From Apostichopus japonicus (taxonomy: Eukaryota; Echinodermata; Holothuroidea; Aspidochirotida; Stichopodidae), in contig NC_092568.1 in NCBI RefSeq assembly GCF_037975245.1, forward strand, positions 2,666,001 through 2,730,000: 64,000 nt of DNA. The letters run 5' to 3'. Both the position numbers and the translations under genes were made by a program. A model generated the notes under the pieces. That model was given only the letters and a program-made list of their open reading frames with translations. It was not told where the DNA came from and did no database searches. Position 1 is the first letter of the stretch. Each line of letters opens with the position of its first letter. Of the stretch, positions 59,701 to 64,000 are shown piece by piece.

Positions 59701-62700
59701 TCATTCATCCCGGTTGTAATACTGTGAGTTATTTTGGATTTTGAGGAATTAGTTTGTCTGAGGTTAGATCCATAAAATATTGTTATACAAAGCAATATAC
59801 GGTCAAGTAAACTACATTAAAAGTAGCTTGACAACATTACCATGCATTCCTTTTGCCCTGGAGATATTTTTGAAGTTGTTTAGTCCCTTTTATTAACAGG
59901 TAGCTAATAGTTTTGACTTGCCTGTTTCTTGCCCAGAGGCAGTTGTTAGGTGGTAGTATCTCTCTTGTGGGAGGTTTATCCAGGTCTTTGTACTCTTCTG
60001 GGAGTTGAATAGAGGGTTTATATTATAAAAATGTTTATGTAACAGGTAGAAAAAAGGCGGGGGAATAGTTGTTTTCCTGTCAAATTTGCTAGTAGGTTCA
60101 AAGTCACATCAACTTTGTTCATCTTCCATGTAAATTTGATTGATGTCAGGAAGTAGAGATCAGAAGTGTAAGAAGTCTTGGCTTGGTGGAAAGGATTTCG
60201 TAGCATCCTAGAATATATACACAGTGCTAAGATACATCAGTTGTCATGATGTTACTATGGAAATTCCAGATCGTTCTCCAGAAGTGTGTTAATAGACTAC
60301 AGCAAACATTGCAACCAGTCGGGTAATCTTTGTTGGTGGGGGACTACCATTTTGTCTACCCTGTGATGCCATCATGCCATTACCAGACTTTGTAGCTCAC
60401 ACCTAGTTTCTGATCTAAGTTACTTTCGTCATGTTTGTACGTGAGCGGTTTTAAAGATTAACAGTTTTATATCGATGTAGTCAATAAGAGTGGTGGTAGA
60501 ACTAAGTTTATAAAATTATGAGAGAGGAAAACAAAAATTATGAAAGTCCTGCCCTGTTGGTTCTGTGATGTTTAAAAGTTCAGGACAATGTTCTTTTGGT
60601 CTACCCAGATTAATGATGGCTTTGTGGTTCATTTGCCATATTATATCATTCATACAATGCAAATGAAAGGAATGTAATAACATAATCATTTGAAACTTTT
60701 CATCAGTTGAAATTGAAGAAAAAATTAAGACAAGTCAGATAATGTTACAGTCCTGACTTCTATGAATTCAAAATTAGGAAACTTGGAATGTCTCTAGTTA
60801 AAAGTGTGATTTGTGAAGCTGAATGAAACTGAAATATGGATACCTCTGACTAGGGTTGACTTTTTCTCAGCCTGATCGTTAAATATTGGTAATGAGTTAT
60901 TTTGATTCCTCAAAGGCTGACAGAGCCAATTATGTTGGATGCCTCACATTATATTAATTTGTAGCTTTGTAATTCACTGAGATGTCCCCTGGAAGAGCTG
61001 CTTTTTGGGTTTCTGTTTTACTTTCACAAGTTTCAAAAAGGTGTGCAAAATTTGATAAGTTCAGAGAAAGAAAAGGAAAACTATCGAGGCCAAAAATGAT
61101 TGTATGATGCATCAAAGCCAGTGAAAGGAAAAGAGAAACACATAAAAAAGGAGATTAATCTGGTCATCATCCAGTATACTGAAACATATTCAATATTTCA
61201 AAGTACATATTTCATTGATTTTGTAGCCAACCCGACGTGCTGTTTCATCGGACAAGGATTCATAAACATAAGTATCGAAAACGAGCAGTGGATTGACATA
61301 ATAAACAGACACCTGCGTGGCTGTACCGTCTCTGCAGGGATTGTTTGCAAGTCACATTCGCTAAAGTTGTAATTTCATTTTCAGCTCGGGTTGAGTCTGT
61401 CAAGAATGATTTTCTCGCCTGTTTTGATCCTAATGAAGCATAGTAGAAGTTCATGGGGGAAATTCTTGCTCGTTTCTTAACATTCAATCCCCACCTTCAA
61501 GTTGTTTCTACCAAATATTTTAAACAGATTCTTTAGATAGCTCAGACAATTAAACAGATGATTTCATTTTTTCTGTTGATACATTTGATCATTTTCTGTA
61601 GGAATGCAAATGATATGACCAGAGCATGGTTGGCTATTGATCGTTTATATGTAAAATAACCCTTATTTGTATCCAACTTCGTTCGGAAATTGGAATGCTT
61701 CGGGCAGAATGAGGACTGTCCTGCACTTTGCGTCTTACTGTGCTACATAGGACTCATTCTGTTTGCAAGGGCATGTAAGAGAGAGAGGGAAAGAATCCTC
61801 GTTTACCCATGAAATGGCCCCTTCAGCAAGTTTGAGCAAAGTACATCATAAACATTTCATTGAAAGCCGGTTTTTGAGTCGCTGCGGTAAATTAGCGGTA
61901 ACATTTGTTACTTATTACAGTTCACTACAGTGCAGAATATAAGCTTGACTATAGGAAATTCTCATTTTAAGTGAATCAAATTTAAAATATTAAATTTCTG
62001 AAAACTTCTCAGTCACAACTTGCATGTTTTCAAATTAAATGTAAACTTCTCGTAAATGGAAGTGATTTACAATCATTGGTGTTTTTAATGGAATGAAGAA
62101 AATGGCTGTTTAGTTAGTTGTATATGCAGGGTAAAACCTAGCAGCGGGACATGTGCTTCAGAGGGTCACAAGTTGGGAAACTGTGCACCCACAACTTGCC
62201 TGTTCGAGTTCTTAGTACTTTGTGTTTCTTTGTGTTTCTTTGCATTCTTGTTATTTGTCAGTGCTTTTTATGCCCTGAATGTATTTTCAGAATAGACTTG
62301 GTTTTGTCGTTGCTCCCCATCTTTCTAGCTTCAACTTGTTGTGCTAATCAGGTTGCAGCTAAGGAGCCTAGGTAGGTTTGAATGAATAATTCAGTGATAT
62401 AGTTAAATATAGTACTAGTACTATACAGATGTTATGTGTGTTAGGCTTGTCTATGTGCTGATATGTGCTGTGATATATATGCAGGCAGAGTGTGCACTAT
62501 CGGGTAAGTTTACACTACACTAGAAGAGGGTATACACAAGTGCATTAAGCTTAGTCAGTTTCAGTTTTTTTCTATACCCGTTGTCTGTTCGTTTGCACTT
62601 GTTATAGAAATGCTGGTATAGGAATATAGACTTTATATCAGCAGAAAAGAACACATTCAAGGGTGGAGTGGAACCCAAACATATTGCAAAGCTTCAACAA

Positions 62701-64000
62701 CGATAACTACTGACCTTTGACCCTGACCATATGGCAGCATGTTAAAAGGCATTAATGGTAGAGTTGTCCCCCCTCCCTATCTTATCTAAGATATTTCCAC
62801 TAGCGAAGTCTTAACTAGCACAGAAAGACTTATCATGACTGGTTAATTTAAAGCTTGTTGTTTGTTTGATGGGTAAATATCAACCTTCCTTATAAGGCAG
62901 AGAGGCATTAAAGGTCGTATTTGTTTAATCTGTAGAATCTCTATCTGGTGATTGTCATAGGTGATGTATTGTTTGTAATTTGGTAAACTTTATCTTTTCC
63001 TTTTTTTTTTGAAGTGGTGTGGGAACCCTGGGAATGAAATCACTGATAACCCACCATTTAGCATCAGCACCCATGAGTTTAATGGCTCTGTTTGTGATCA
63101 TGTGATGTCATTGTTGCTTGGTAGGTCTGATTACTATTAGCTGCCAGTTTACTTAAGACAAGCAGTGCCATTGCTCTAACAAGCATTTGGAGTGAAAAGT
63201 AAAGACCATTATTGTATAACCCGACAGATAAGATCAGAGGTAAACAGTGATTTACTTCTTACCCAAAGGTTATGGTCCAACTTATATTTTGAGTCTCCAG
63301 GTTGAAAAACACACATGAAAAAATAACCTAGAGCTCATAGGAATTAAGGATAACTTGCACTTTGGCATACATGTACTTATGTTATGTACAGATTGTATCC
63401 TCGGGCAACACACTTTTAAGACTTTGACATCGGAATCTACATCTAGGCTGCTTCACCTTCAAGGAAGGATACATACAATTGTGCCTTGGATTGGTGGTCA
63501 TTACCAGTAGGTATAAGAGTAACAGGTGCAGGAGGTATCAGGGTATCAGAGTATCATGGTATCAGAGTGTCAGGTGGTATGAGGTGCATTCGTTTGTCGC
63601 CTTGAATTGCCAAATGTTGTGCTCTAAACTTAAATAACCGAACATAAGGTCCCACCCTCCCCCCACCCAACCCTCCCCCACCTATCACAAGCATGCTTGC
63701 AATGGAATTACATATTTGATATTAAAATGAGATCATCTATCCTGTGTACATTTAAATACAAAAAGTGGCAGTTTTAGTGAAAAACACTAACCACATTGGT
63801 TGATGATATTGGCATCAGTTCTGGAGAGACAGCCTTGACTAGTGACCTGTGACAACATATAGCTAACGACCCAAAGCTGTAACCGTGACTACCTTGCAGA
63901 TGAATGGTCACTCTTGGATGACGGTATCAATGTATTTTAATATCTCTAGTGTTGAAAACCGATTCTCTTTGAGAATTTGATTCTGAAACATTTGTTTTTG

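Larger units (their letters stand above)
50313..64000 (+). other. Long presumed intron of the gene starting at 50093
   Basis: No convincing exon, RNA gene or bounded transposon was found over 13.7 kb. Items seen are a 26-29 bp tandem duplication with CCCCAAGCTATG (52891-52945), a small hairpin AAAGGTGCC / GGCACCTTT (55497-55518), a GATA/GACA microsatellite-like tract (56655-56702), CCTGTCCC-type repeats (59323-59365), GTATCAG-type repeats (63520-63580), and C or G runs at about 54700, 55908 and 58297. A 111-codon minus-strand open frame at 56791-57126 has no recognised relatives. Confidence 0.5.

Overview
The window is from an animal nuclear genome: intron-rich, AT-rich, with many homopolymeric C/G runs and decayed transposons. 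The protein-coding content and the frequent TAGGCCTA-like words suggest an invertebrate deuterostome, most likely an echinoderm (possibly a sea cucumber). That taxonomic call is an inference of moderate confidence. No prokaryotic, organellar or viral gene was seen.

Four complete genes could be assembled exon by exon, with GT-AG junctions whose phases all agree. (1) BABAM2/BRE (BRCC45), minus strand, 254-9710, 11 coding exons, 380 codons. (2) An ARF-family small GTPase, minus strand, 16034-17927, 4 coding exons, 191 codons. (3) RAB4, plus strand, 18592-28126, 7 coding exons, 222 codons, ending in a CAC prenylation motif. (4) CCSAP (centriole, cilia and spindle-associated protein), minus strand, 40383-44120, 3 coding exons, 249 codons. 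A fifth gene starts on the plus strand at 50093 with one 73-codon exon. I do not recognise it, and I found no further exon of it before the window ends.

Layout: BABAM2 (1-9.7 kb); a 1.6-kb fold-back element directly at its 5' end (9.76-11.36 kb); a gene-poor stretch with a non-LTR retrotransposon tail (11.4-16.0 kb); the ARF-like gene and RAB4 head to head, 664 bp apart (16-28.1 kb); the RAB4 3' UTR and a cluster of hAT-type non-autonomous elements, including two near-identical 1.9-kb nested copies (31.1-35.7 kb); a gene-free interval (35.7-40.4 kb); CCSAP, tail to tail with RAB4; a LINE remnant (44.2-45.1 kb); a promoter-like region and the start of the unidentified gene (49.7-50.3 kb); then 13.7 kb that looks intronic.

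The genes do not form one pathway. BABAM2 is a scaffold of the BRCA1-A and BRISC deubiquitinase complexes, RAB4 and the ARF-like protein are membrane-traffic GTPases, and CCSAP binds centrioles, cilia and spindles. The RAB4-CCSAP tail-to-tail pairing is also the human arrangement at 1q42 and looks like retained ancestral microsynteny. The most unusual structures are a minisatellite made from the end of a BABAM2 exon plus its splice donor, the fold-back array beside the BABAM2 start codon, and the twin nested hAT elements that carry different target-site duplications.
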